Positions 10,462-21,157 of a stretch of DNA of 64,000 nucleotides are shown here, piece by piece (the stretch's first letter is position 1; every line of letters begins with the position of its first letter). The stretch is taken from positions 333,233,090-333,297,089 of the forward strand of contig NC_061514.1 of assembly GCF_022539505.1 (NCBI RefSeq), given 5' to 3'. A program made the position numbers and the translations under genes. The DNA is from Lolium rigidum (Eukaryota > Streptophyta > Magnoliopsida > Poales > Poaceae). The notes under the pieces were generated by a model, which ran no database searches, was not told the DNA's origin, and was given only the letters and a program-made list of their open reading frames with translations.

Positions 10462-11937
10462 TAACGAGATGCCGAAGAGCCGGTTGTTGTTTTCTGTTGT
10501 TTTTGGTTTCAGAAATCCTAGTAAGGAAATATTCTCGGAATTGGACGAAATCAACGCCCAGGGGCCTATTTTGCCACGAAGCTTCCAGAAGACCGAAGAG
10601 AAGACGAAGTGGGGCCACGGGGCACCGCCACACTAGGGCGGCGCGGCCCAAGGGGGGCTCGCGCGGCCCTAGCGTGTGGGGCCCCCGTGACCCCTCCGAG
10701 GCTGCCCTTCCGCCTACATATAGTCTTCGTCGCGAAACCCCCGATGCCGAGAGCCACGATACGGAAAACCTTCCGGAGACGCCGCCGCCGCCAATCCCAT
10801 CTCGGGGGATTCGGGAGATCGCCTCCGGCACCCTGCCGGAGAGGGGAATCATCTCCCGGAGGACTCTTCACCGCCATGGTCGCCTCCGGAGTGATGAGTG
10901 AGTAGTTCACCCCTGGACTATGGGTCCATAGCGGTAGCTAGATGGTCGTCTTCTCCTTATGTGCTTCATTGTCGGATCTTGTGAGCTGCCTAACATGATC
11001 AAGATCATCTATCCGTAATGCTATATGTTGTGTTTGTCGGGATCCGATGGATAGAGAATACTATGTTATGTTGATTATCAATCTATTACCTATGTGTTGT
11101 TTATGATCTTGCATGCTCTCCGTTATTAGTAGAGGCTCGGCCAAGTTTTTACTCTTAACTCCAAGAGGGAGTATTTATGCTCGATAGTGGGTTCATGCCT
11201 CCATTAAATCTGGGACGAGTGACGAAAGTTCTAAGGTTGTGGATGTGCTTGTTGCCACTAGGGATAAAACATTGATGCTATGTCCGAGGATGTAGTTATT
11301 GATTACATTACACACCATACTTAATGCAATTGTCTGTTGTTTGCAACTTAATACTGGAAGGGGTTCGGATGATAACCTCGAAGGTGGACTTTTTAGGCAT
11401 AGATGCATGCTGGATAGCGGTCTATGTACTTTGTCGTAATGCCCAATTAAATCTCACTATATTCATCATATCATGTATGTACATGGTCATGCCCTCTCTA
11501 TTTGTCAATTGCCCGACTGTAATTTGTTCACCCAACATGCTATTTATCTTATGGGAGAGACACCTCTAGTGAACTGTGGACCCTGGTGCATTCTTTTACA
11601 TTGAATACAATCTACTGCAATACTTGTTTTACTGTTTTCTGCAAACAATCATCATCCACACTATACATCTAATCCTTGTTACAGCAAGCCGGTGAGATTG
11701 ACAACCTCACTGTTACGTTGGGGCAAAGTACTTTGGTTGTGTTGTGCGGGTTCTACGTTGGCGCCGGAATCCCGGTGTTGCGCCGCACTACATCCCGCCG
11801 CCATCAACCTTCGAACGTGCTTCTTGGCTCCTCCTGGTTCGATAAACCTTGGTTTCTTTCGAGGGAAAACTTGTCGCTTGTACGCATCACACCTTCCTCT
11901 TGGGGTTCCCAACGGACGTGTGCTTTACACGCCATCA
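10462..11937 (+). repeat. LTR type A (5' end missing in gap)
   Basis: The sequence matches the grass LTR type that continues GATGCCGAAG...CCTAGTAAGGAAATATTC...GGACGAAATCAACGCCCA and ends ...CGCCATCA just before a tRNA-Asp-type primer-binding site. The first part is shared with LTR type B at 17635-17730, but the rest has diverged, so A and B belong to related but separate subfamilies. The several open frames inside are not genes. Confidence 0.75.
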
Positions 11938-11949
11938 AGCATTTTTTAC

Positions 11950-11965
11950 GGCGCCGTTGCCGGGG
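11950..11965 (+). other. Primer-binding site (tRNA-Asp)
   Basis: GGCGCCGTTGCCGGGG is complementary to the 3' end of plant tRNA-Asp and lies 12 bp after the LTR. The canonical leading T is changed (ACGGCGCC), so priming may be impaired. Confidence 0.75.
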
Positions 11966-12190
11966 AGATCAAGACACGCTGCAAGCGGAGTCTCCACAAT
12001 CCAATCTCTTTACTTTGTTTTTGTCTTGCTTTATTTTATGTACTACTTTGTTTGCTGCATTATATCAAAACACACAAAAATTAGTTGCTAGCTTTACTTT
12101 ATTTACTGTCTTGTACTCTATATCAAAAACACAAAAAAATTAGTTACTTGCATTTACTTTATCTAGTTTGCTTTATTTACTACTGCTAAA

Positions 12191-12871
12191 ATGAGTAATC
12201 CTGAAGTTGAAGTTCGTTCGTTTAAGCAACAAGGGGGAGAATGTTTAAAAGATGCTTGGTATAGAATTAGTGATGCCCATAATAGGTGCACTAAGAAACA
12301 CTCCACCACTATCCTACTCAGGAATTTTTATGTTGGTATCTCTAGCTGGAATAGGTATGTTCTTGATTGTCTCGCGGGAGGTAACTTCCTAGGCGCTCCT
12401 GCCTTAGAAGCTAGTTGCATTATTGAGAGTTTATTTGGAACACCACCTATTAATGAAGTTAAAATTGAAACCTCTCTTGAAGATTTCATGAAAAAGTTGG
12501 AAACCATAGAGCAAAACCTTCCAAGTATTGATACTACTTTGGGAGCACTACTTGATAGCACTGATAAACTTGACAAATCTCTAGGTGGAATTAATGAGAG
12601 AATCACCATCTTAGAATCTTGTGCTATTCATGATAATCAAACCCAAAGGATTAGTGAACTTGAAGAGGCTATGGGAACCTTGGGTTCAACTTTTTCTTCT
12701 CTTAAGTTTAAGGAGAAAGCTTATGTGGGTAAGGAGCAAAAGTTTATGTATGTCTCTAAAGTGCCTAAACCAAAAGAATATTATTATAGGCCTAAAATTT
12801 ACAAAGCCCTTAATACCACTACAGATGGGGGAGCTTATGATATCAATGCTCCATCTCTTGATAATACTTGA
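12191..12871 (+). CDS. gag-like ORF of non-autonomous LTR retrotransposon
   Basis: A 226-residue frame starts MSNPEVEVRSFKQQGGE. It contains the segment ESLKDAWYRI-like (here ECLKDAWYRISDAHNR), LLRNFYVGISSWNRYVLD, and a long predicted coiled coil (residues about 95-175, rich in Leu/Ile/Glu heptads). The C-terminus has no zinc knuckle and no protease follows. This short coiled-coil gag-like protein is common in non-autonomous Gypsy families of wheat and relatives, which must borrow pol from partners. The frame is intact although the surrounding element is rearranged. Confidence 0.7.
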   Translation: MSNPEVEVRSFKQQGGECLKDAWYRISDAHNRCTKKHSTTILLRNFYVGISSWNRYVLDCLAGGNFLGAPALEASCIIESLFGTPPINEVKIETSLEDFMKKLETIEQNLPSIDTTLGALLDSTDKLDKSLGGINERITILESCAIHDNQTQRISELEEAMGTLGSTFSSLKFKEKAYVGKEQKFMYVSKVPKPKEYYYRPKIYKALNTTTDGGAYDINAPSLDNT

Positions 12872-12914
12872 TATACACTTTCTACGCCTAGCTGAAAGGC
12901 GTTAAAGAAAAGCG

Positions 12915-14220
12915 CTTATGGGAGACAACCCATGTTTTTACTACAGTACTTTTATTTTATATTTGAGTCTTGGAAGTTGTTTACTACTGTAGCAACCTCT
13001 CCTTATCTTAGTTTTGTGCATTGTTGTGCCAAGTAAAGTCTTTGATAGTAAGGTTCATACTAGATTTGGATTACTGCGCAGAAACAGATTTCTTTGCTGT
13101 CACGAATTTCGACCTGCCTCTCTGTAGGTAGCTCAGAAAAATATGCCAATTTACGTGCGTGATCCTCAGATATGTACGCAACTTTCATTCAATTTTGGAA
13201 TTTTCATTTGAGCAAGTCTGGTGCCTCAATAAAATCCGTCTTTACGGACTGTTCTGTTTTGACAGATTCTGCCTTTTATTTCGCATTGCCTCTTTTGCTA
13301 TGATGGATGAATTTCTTTGTTACATTAATGTCCAGTAGCTTTGTGCAATGTCCAGAAGTGTTAAGAATGATTATGTCACCTCTGAACATGTGAATTTTTA
13401 TTATGCACTAACCCTCTAATGAGTTGTTTCGAGTTTGGTGTGGAGGAAGTTTTCAAGGATCAAGAGAGGAGGATGATACAATATGATCAAGGAGAGTGAA
13501 AGCTCTAAGCTTGGGGATGCCCCGGTGGTTCACCCCTGCATATTTTAAGAAGACTCAAGCGTCTAAGCTTGGGGATGCCCAAGGCATCCCCTTCTTCATC
13601 GACAACATTATCGGGTTCCTCCCCGAAACTATATTTTTATTCCATCACATCTTATGTGCTTTGCTTGGAGCGTCGGTTTGTTTTTGTTTTTGTTTTTGTT
13701 TGAATAAAATGGATCCTAGCATTCATTGTGTGGGAGAGAGACACGCTCCGTTGTTTCATATGGACAAATATGTCCTTAGGCTTTACTCATAGTATTCATG
13801 GCGAAGGTTGAATCTTCTTCGTTAAATTGTTATATGGTTGGAATCGGGAAATGCTACATGTAGTAATTCTAAAATGTCTTGAATAATTTGATACTTGGCA
13901 ATTGTTGTGCTCATGTTTAAGCTCTTGCATCATATACTTTTCACCTATTAATGAAGAAACACGAAGAGCTTGCTAAAATTTGGTTTGCATATTTGGTCTC
14001 TCTAAAGTCTAGATAATTTCTAGTATTGAGTTTGAACAACAAGAAAGACGGTGTAGAGTCTTATAATGTTTACAATATGTCTTTTATGTGAGTTTTGCTG
14101 CACCGGTTCATCCTTGTGTTTGTTTCAAAAAACCTTGCTAGCCTAAATCTTGTATCGAGAGGGAATACTTCTCATGCATCCAAAATCCTTGAGCCAACCA
14201 CTATGCCATTTGTGTCCACC
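12915..14220 (+). repeat. Internal 3' region, copy 1 (repeated at 15110-16425)
   Basis: From GGGAGA(C/T)AACCCATG through CTACAGTACTTTTATTTT, the GCTTGGGGATGCC motifs (near 13507 and 13567), to CCATACCTACCTA, this segment is nearly identical to 15110-16425. The two copies are direct repeats about 2.2 kb apart and belong to the two fused elements. Differences are scattered substitutions and short indels. Confidence 0.8.
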
Positions 14221-14242
14221 ATACCTACCTAAGCAGTTTTCC

Positions 14243-14258
14243 GGCGCCGTTGCCGGGG
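14243..14258 (+). other. Second tRNA-Asp primer-binding site without an LTR
   Basis: GGCGCCGTTGCCGGGG, followed by AGGAAAGGTAAAAGG as in the intact minus-strand element at about 40990-41017. No LTR precedes it: the left flank is the internal region of the first element, which marks the fusion junction at about 14233. Confidence 0.8.
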
Positions 14259-14379
14259 AGGAAAGGTAAAAGGCTCTCATACTCCGGTCCTAGGTAAAGT
14301 ACTTTTTCTGCCTGTGTGCTCAAGCTATTTCCTTAGATCCGTGTAGTGCATCTTTTGCTTTTGTTTACCTAGTTAGGCA

Positions 14380-15095
14380 TAATGACAACAATGAGCTTCT
14401 TATTCCTGATTTAAGACATGGATGGTTTGATGCGAGAATTAAAACCTATGAACATATTAGTGTGAACGCTTTGAACACCATTGTTGCTAATTATATGGAA
14501 CTAACTTGAAGCATGGATGGTTTGATGAAAATGATCTCTTAGCCAGAATCGTATTGAGGAGAAAGTTTATGTTGATTATGATATTGCCTCCATTTATGAT
14601 GATTATAATGATAGTGGTCTTTGGAAGCCTACTATGGTGGATAAGAGTTTATTGATGATAATACTATGTCTCCACACGTATTGAGGAGAATAGTAATTAC
14701 TGTTGATTTAATATGCCTCCCACTTACAACTGATTATAATTGATAGTACTGATGCTTGTTACCTACTATGGTGGAATAAAATGCTTTATGTGATACTTAT
14801 ATTGTTGAGTTTGTTCACTTGATGCCAGAAATTATTATGTATGAGAGAGGAAAACATACTTTGTCAGAAGTTTGTCTCTACTAAAACATATCTATATGTA
14901 AAATTTTTGAGTACATTGTTTTATCCTTCTATGCTTATATGCATGCTTCTTCATGAATTTGTTTATTTACAAGATTCCTATGCATAGGAGTGAGTTGACT
15001 TAAATTTGTTTGAATCGTTCTTGATGCTCTCTTTTGCTTCAAATACTATTTCTTGCGAGTGCATCATTAAAACTGCTGAGCCCATCTTAACGGCT
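14380..15095 (+). pseudogene. Degenerate gag-like ORF of second element
   Basis: The stretch is the decayed counterpart of the intact minus-strand ORF at 40157-40867. The phrase for NNELLIPDLRHGWFDA and the later repeated P-P-x-Y/F-D-D-Y segments can be traced, but frames shift repeatedly. Ends are approximate. Confidence 0.65.
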
Positions 15096-17510
15096 ATAAA
15101 AAAGAACTTCTTGGGAGATAACCCATGTGTTTATTTTGCTACAGTACTTTTATTTTGTATTTGAGTCTTGGAAGTTGTTACTACTGTAGCAACCTCTCCT
15201 TATCTTATTTTATTGCATTGTTGTGCCAAGTAAAGTCTTTGATAGAAAGGTTGATACTAGATTTGGATTGTTGCGCAGTAACAGATTTCTTTGCTGTCCC
15301 GAATTTCGACCTGCCTCTCTGTAGGTAGCTCAGAAAAATATGCCAATTTACGTGCGTGATCCTCAGATATGTACGCAACTTTCATTAAATTTGGGCATTT
15401 TCATTTGAGCAAGTCTGGTGCCTCAATAAAATCCATCTTTACGGACTGTTCTGTTTTGACAGATTCTGCCTTTTATTTTGCATTGCTTCTTTCGTTGTGT
15501 TGGGTGGATTTCTTTGTTCCATTACCTTCCAGTAGCTTTGGGCAATGTCCAGAAGTGTTAAGAATGATTGTGTCACCTCTGAACATGTGAAGTTTTGATT
15601 ATGCACTAACCCTCTAATGAGTTTGTTTCGAGTTTGGTGTGGAGGAAGTTTTCAAGGGTCAAGAGAGGAGGATGATATACTATGATCAAGAAGAGTGAAG
15701 AGTCTAAGCTTGGGGATGCCTTGGTGGTTCACCCCTGCATATTTTAAGAAGACTCAAGCGTCTAAGCTTGGGGATGCCCAAGGCATCCCCTTCTTCATCG
15801 ACAACTTATCAGATTCCTTCTCTTGAAACTATATTTTTATTCGGTCACATCTTATGTACTTTACTTGGAGCGTCTGTGTGCTTTTATTTTCGTTTTGTTA
15901 TTTTCATTCTCTGAATAAATACATGCTTGTGTGGGAGAGAGACACGCTCCGCTGGTTCATATGAACACATGTGTTCTTAGCTTTTAATGTTCATGGCGAT
16001 GGTTGAAACTGCTTCGTTAATTGTTATATGGTTGGAATCGGGAAATGCTACATGTAGTAATTGGTAAAATGTCTTGGATAATGTGATACTTGGCAATTGT
16101 TGTGCTCATGTTTAAGCGCTTGCATCATATACTTTGCACCCATTAATGAAGAAATACATAGAGCTTGCTAAAATTTGGTTTGCATATTTGGTCTCTCTAA
16201 AGTCTAGATAATTTCTAGTATTGAGTTTGAACAACAAGGAAGACGGTGTAGAGTCTTATAATGTTTACAATATGTCTTTTATGTGAGTTTTGTCTGCACC
16301 GTTCATCCTTGTGTTTGTTTCAAATAACCTTGCTAGCCTAAACCTTGTATCGAGAGGGAATACTTCTCATGCATCCAAAATCCTTGAGCCAACCACTATG
16401 CCATTTGTGTCCACCATACCTACCTACTACATGGTATTTCTCCGCCATTCCAAAGTAAATTGCTTGAGTGCTACCTTTAAATAATTCAAAATTTATCACC
16501 TCTGATTTGTGTCAATGTTTTATAGCTCATGAGGAAGTATGTGGTGTTTTATCTTTCGATCTTGTCATTTACTTCGACAGACTTTCACAATGGACTAGTG
16601 GCTTCATCCGCTTATCCAACAATTTTGCAAAAAGAGTCGGCAATGGGGTTCCCGACCCGATTAATTAACTTGCATTAATAATTCTCTTCACATGTTTTGC
16701 TCGATTCATCAAGTAAGCAACTTAATTTTGCAAATAGACACTCCTTCATGGTATGTGATTGTTGGAAGGCACCCGAGGATTCGGTTAGCCATGGCTTGTG
16801 TAAGCAAAAGGTTGGGAGGAGTGTCATCCATAAATAATAAAACTAAAGTACATGTGTAAACAAAAGAGAAGAGGGATGATCTACCTTGCTGGTAGAGATA
16901 ACGTCCTTCATGGGAGCCGCTCTTGAAAGTCTGGTTGATGAGGTAGTTAGAGTGCCCACTACCATTCGTTGACAACAACAAACACCTCTCAAAATTTTAC
17001 TTTTATGCTAGCACAAATATAGCAATCGATGCTTTCCTCTTTGAAGGACCTTTCTTTTACTTTTATGTTGAGTCAGTTCACCTATTTCTCTCCACCTCAA
17101 GAAGCAAACACTTGTGTGAACTGTGCATTGATTCCTACATACTTGCATATTGCACTTGTTATATTACTCTATGTTGACAATTATCCATGAGATATACATG
17201 TTACAAGTTGAAAGCAACCGCTGAAACTTAATCTTCCATTGTGTTGCTTCAATACCTCTACTTTAAATTATTGCTTTATGAGTTAACTCTTATGCAAGAC
17301 TTATTGATGCTTGTCTTGAAGTGCTATTCATGAAAAGTCTTTGCTTTATGATTCAGCTTGTTTACTCATGTCATTACCATTGTTTTGATCGCTGCATTCA
17401 TTACATATGTTTACAATAGTATGATCAAGGTTATGATGGCATGTCACTCCGTAAATTATCTTTGTTATCGTTTACCTGCTCGGCACGAGCAGAACTAAGC
17501 TTGGGGATGC

Positions 17511-18969
17511 CGATACATCTCCGACGTATCGATAATTTCTTATGTTCCATGCCACATTATTGATGATATCTACATGTTTTATACACATTATATGTCTTAT
17601 TTATGCGTTTTCCGGAACTAACCTATTGACGAGATGCCGAAGGGCCGCTTCTCGTTTTCTCGCTGTTTTTGGTTCCAGAAATCCTAGTAAGGAAATATTC
17701 TCGGAATCGGACGAAATCAACGCCCAGCATCTTAGAATCCCCGGAAGCATCCAGAACACCCGAGAGTCGCCAGAGGGGGGACACAAGCCCCCCAGATGAT
17801 AGGCCGGCGCGGCCCAGGGGTGGCCCGCGCCCCCCTATGGTGTCGTCGCCCCTTCGACCTCCTGACGCCGCCTCTTCGCCTATATAAAGCCCCTCGACCT
17901 AAAACCTCGATACGGGAAAAGCCACGGTACGAGAAACCTTCCAGAGCCGCCGCCATCGCGAAGCCAAGATCTGGGGACAGGAGTCTCCGTTCCGCACGCC
18001 GCCGGGACGGGGAAGTGCCCCGGAAGGCTTCTCCATCGACACCACCGCCATCTTCATCAACGCTGCTCGTCTCCCATGAGGAGGGAGTAGTTCTCCATCG
18101 AGGCTCGGGGCTGTACCGGTAGCTATGTGGTTAATCTCTCTCCTATGTACTTCAATACAATGATCTCATGAGCTGCTTTACATGATTGAGATCCATATGA
18201 TGAGCTTTGTATCGCTACTAGTTGTGTGCTACTCATGTGATGTTATTAAAGTAGTCTATTCCTCCTGCATGGTGTAAAGGTGACTAGTGTGTGCACCGTG
18301 TGGTTCTTGTCGTAGGCTATGATCATGATCTCTTGTAGATTGTGAAGTTAATTATCATTATGATAGTATTGATGTGATCTATTCCTTCTTCATAGTGTAA
18401 TGTGGACAGTGTGTGCGCTATGTTAGTTCTTGGTTTATTTTGCAATGATCTATTATGCTCTAAGGTTATTTAAATATGAACATTGAATTGTGGAGCTTGT
18501 TAACTCCGGCATTGAGGGTTCGTGTAATCCTACGCAATGTGTTCATCATCCAACAAAAGAGTGTATGTAGCACATATGAGAAAGAGTTATTTATTATGCG
18601 ATCAATGTTGAGAGTGTCCACTAGTGAAAATGTAATCCCTAGGCCTTGTTCCTAAATACTGCTATCGCTGCTTGTTTACTGTTTTACTGCATTACTACTG
18701 CTGCGTTGCCACTGCTCATACTTATTTATACCACCCGTATTTCACTATCTCTTCGCCGAACTAGTGCACCTATTAGGTGTGTTGGGGACACAAGAGACTT
18801 CTTGCTTTGTGGTTGCAGGGTTGCATGAGAGGGATATCTTTGACCTCTTCCTCCCTGAGTTCGATAAACCTTGGGTGATCCACTTAAGGGAAACTTGCTG
18901 CTGTTCTACAAACCTCTGCTCTTGGAGGCCCAACACTGTCTACAAGAATAGAAGCTCCCGTAGACATCA
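17511..18969 (+). repeat. LTR type B (3' LTR)
   Basis: The LTR starts at CGATACATCTCCGACG (expected TGATACGTCTCC, mutated) straight after the GCTTGGGGATGC tract and ends ...GTAGACATCA at 18969. It matches, in opposite orientation, the LTRs at 35972-37677 and 41028-42736. A TATATAAA box at 17881-17888 lies in the expected promoter position. It is about 250 bp shorter than its minus-strand relatives. Confidence 0.8.
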
Positions 18970-19575
18970 ACCTTCCAGAATGAACAGTGTCCATGCCGAA
19001 TCACATTCTTCTAAACTGTCAGCCAAATTCACAAACCTTAGCCTTTGGAACACCGGCCATAACTCTCCTAGACCTTCAGATTTAACCCAAATCTTTTCGC
19101 TTTTCCAAGTTCAAATGCAAGCAGTTCACTTAACTTGAGCATCTTCTTCGTGTGCCATGAAGCTGCAGCACCGCTCGGAGTTACAGTCTGGAGTAGTGGG
19201 ACATAACCAAAGAGAAAGGATCATGTCGAGGGATCCAATATGAAATGGTCAGCTTTGTGAGGTTTGCTAGCCAATTCAGATCAACCCTTTCCAAATAACA
19301 CATGAGAATCTCAAGCTCACGGAGTTGCTGGTGTTCCACTTCTAGCAAAGACATAATTCCCACATCGAAGTTGACTAAGCGGAGGAACTCCAGCCGCTTG
19401 GATAGACTTAAAATCGTATGGAAATCTGATTCACCTAGTCTCTGAATTCTCTAGCTTGAGTTGTGTGAGGCTGCTGAATATGTTTGGGCAAGCATCAACA
19501 AATGACATGAGCTGCCTCCCGTAAGCGAGCAAGTCGTCCTCGTCACACCATTTGCCTTCATTCTTTGTCAAGATA
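18970..19575 (-). pseudogene. F-box/FBD/LRR-type gene fragment
   Basis: On the minus strand, in pieces with frameshifts and an in-frame stop, I read KWCDEDDLLAYGRQLMSFVD, NIFSSLTQLKLENS, then GESDFHTILSLSKRLEFLRL, SLLEVEHQQLRELEI, ERVDLNWLANLTKLTI, HDPFSL, SEKIWVKSEGLGELWPVF and ECDSAWTLFILEG. This order matches grass F-box/LRR-repeat proteins (C-terminal leucine-rich half). The reading ends exactly at the retrotransposon LTR at 18969, so the gene was cut by, or recombined with, the element. No F-box or N-terminal part is found beyond 19575. I first considered an NLR immune receptor, but the phrases fit F-box/LRR better. Confidence 0.6.
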
Positions 19576-20460
19576 TTGTGCTATGAGATTTGACTCTACT
19601 TTATGCAAGATGTACTGAACAGATGCATATTATGTACCCCGTTCTTAAGTATTATTTATGATTCAACTTGTATGCAAAACGTGTGTGGGGAGATGTGTGT
19701 TAGATGAAGTAGCATGATTTTGGTGATTGAATAGTGACAACAAATCCATGATGTATTATGGCTTTGCCTTTCTTTTGATATATCACTAGGGATAAAGTGA
19801 ATGCATGTGCTATGTTCGTCATGTGACAAAAGTGATGATCTTATTTGGTTAAGGTAGTATATTTGATATTGAAACACCATGTCGAAGTACTTATGGATAT
19901 GCTCTATTAATTCTTAATTCAAGATTGCATGGAGTTTTTCCTGTCTTGTGGAGTATAAGAGATGTATTGCATCATCTCTATGTTAGGAAGTGATGCCCAT
20001 ATGAATGTGTATCTTACACATATTGATGTTATATTCTTATTATCTCATTGATAAATTGCTATTATTTCACTACAACTTTAAAGAGACAAGTGAACTCATG
20101 AACCTCGGCCCAATTTTAATCATAAGAAACACCTTTCTATTGCATTTATCTTATTTTCTATTTGCAACACTATTTTAATCCGAAGATACAAAAAATATTT
20201 AGTTATTTTAATTGCACACAAAACTCAAAAACAAAATCTTTTTACTGCTTTTACTTAGTTTACTCTTGTCTTGTTGTCTTTACATGTGTTACTACTGTTA
20301 TTTATTATTTCTTATACGAAACCTTATGCATGACAACCACACGATGGAGTTGGGGACGCAAGGCTTTATTTTATTTTGTAGAATTGCTAGAAGAAAAGGA
20401 GGAGAGATAACTCTTTACTCAATTCCCCTCGTGGAGAAAATACTCCGCTGACACAACACT
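19576..20460. other. AT-rich, probable LTR fragment
   Basis: AT-rich sequence with no coding exon. The part around 20330-20460 (ACAACCACACGATGGAGTTGG through CGTGGAGAAAATACTCC) has the look of a Gypsy LTR 3' portion, but no TG...CA boundaries or target duplication could be placed. Confidence 0.35.
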
Positions 20461-21002
20461 CTGCACTTGGAGTCCCAACGCCATCACATGCCCCCCGCCG
20501 CCACCATCGGTCAGGCCGCTAGTTGCTGCCACCCGCCGCTGGCACCGCTAACGCGGAGCCTCACCACCCCGCCCTTCTCCACCACAGCCCACTGCTGGTC
20601 TACCGCCGCCCAAGTCGATCCATCTAAAGCCCCCATCTTCGGCCAGCACCCCACACCCCTCCCAAAACCCTGAGATATCATCGCCGGTGAGCTCCCCGAA
20701 CCTGCACCCAACCCCACCCTAAGACCTAAGTTCTCTTCCTCACCTCCGACACGCAACGCCGCGGTCAACCACGTCATCCCCGTCTCTGGTGAGGTCCATT
20801 CGTGGTGGTCGTTGCTGCACCTTCCTCCTCTCCAATGAATATAGTCACCACCGTCGCGAGCTAGGTGGGCTGGTTCGGTGTGCCGGTCGCACTAGCCGAC
20901 ACAAGGGGCATCAAATAGGATTTGCCTTTGGCTGCGGCTCGGGAAGGAGCCCTCTTTTTTTTTCGAGAATTGGCTCGGGAAGGAGCGGCCTTATCAACTA
21001 TA
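20461..21002. other. GC-rich upstream region of coiled-coil gene
   Basis: A Pro/Pro-coding-like GC-rich stretch (20460-20780) is open in several frames but has no recognisable domain or exon logic. It may be old genic or transposon sequence. Confidence 0.3.
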
Positions 21003-21067
21003 TGGGCCGTTACTGCCATGTAACGGGAGCCATTCTTCATATATGGGCCTTTGATTTATCTTGGGCC
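21003..21067 (+). promoter_or_regulatory. Three site-II (TGGGCC) motifs
   Basis: TGGGCC occurs at 21003, 21044 and 21062, about 90-155 bp before the start codon at 21158. Clustered site-II elements are typical of plant housekeeping and growth-related promoters. No TATA box is evident. Confidence 0.5.
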
Positions 21068-21157
21068 ATAAACCCGGAGACTGCTATCTCGGACCGGATT
21101 TCTCGGGTATCTCGACTCTGGCATTCTGCTCCTGCTCCGAGCGCACGGACGGCGAGC

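Larger units (their letters stand above)
10462..18969 (+). mobile_element. Chimeric pair of non-autonomous Gypsy-like LTR retrotransposons
   Basis: Reading left to right: LTR type A (10462-11937, start lost in the gap), tRNA-Asp primer site, a gag-like ORF, a 1.3-kb internal 3' region (about 12915-14220), an abrupt switch to a second primer-binding site (14243) with no LTR before it, a second and degenerate gag-like stretch, the same 1.3-kb internal region again (about 15110-16425), a 3' tail with the AAGCTTGGGGATGCC polypurine-like tract, and LTR type B (17511-18969). No reverse transcriptase or integrase is present in either unit. This is best explained as recombination between, or nesting of, two related elements with loss of one LTR each. 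Autonomous relatives would be grass Gypsy families. Confidence 0.75.

Noticed and set aside
11950..11965. Possible tRNA-Asp gene fragment (also at 14243 and 41001)
   Set aside because: Only the 3' 16-17 bases of tRNA-Asp complement are present, each beside or in place of an LTR. They are retrotransposon primer-binding sites, not tRNA genes.
18970..19575. NLR disease-resistance gene fragment
   Set aside because: The leucine-rich phrases suggested an NLR at first. Blocks such as DLLAYGRQLMSFVDACPN and SEKIWVK...GELWPVF fit the grass F-box/FBD/LRR family better, and no NB-ARC motif is nearby.
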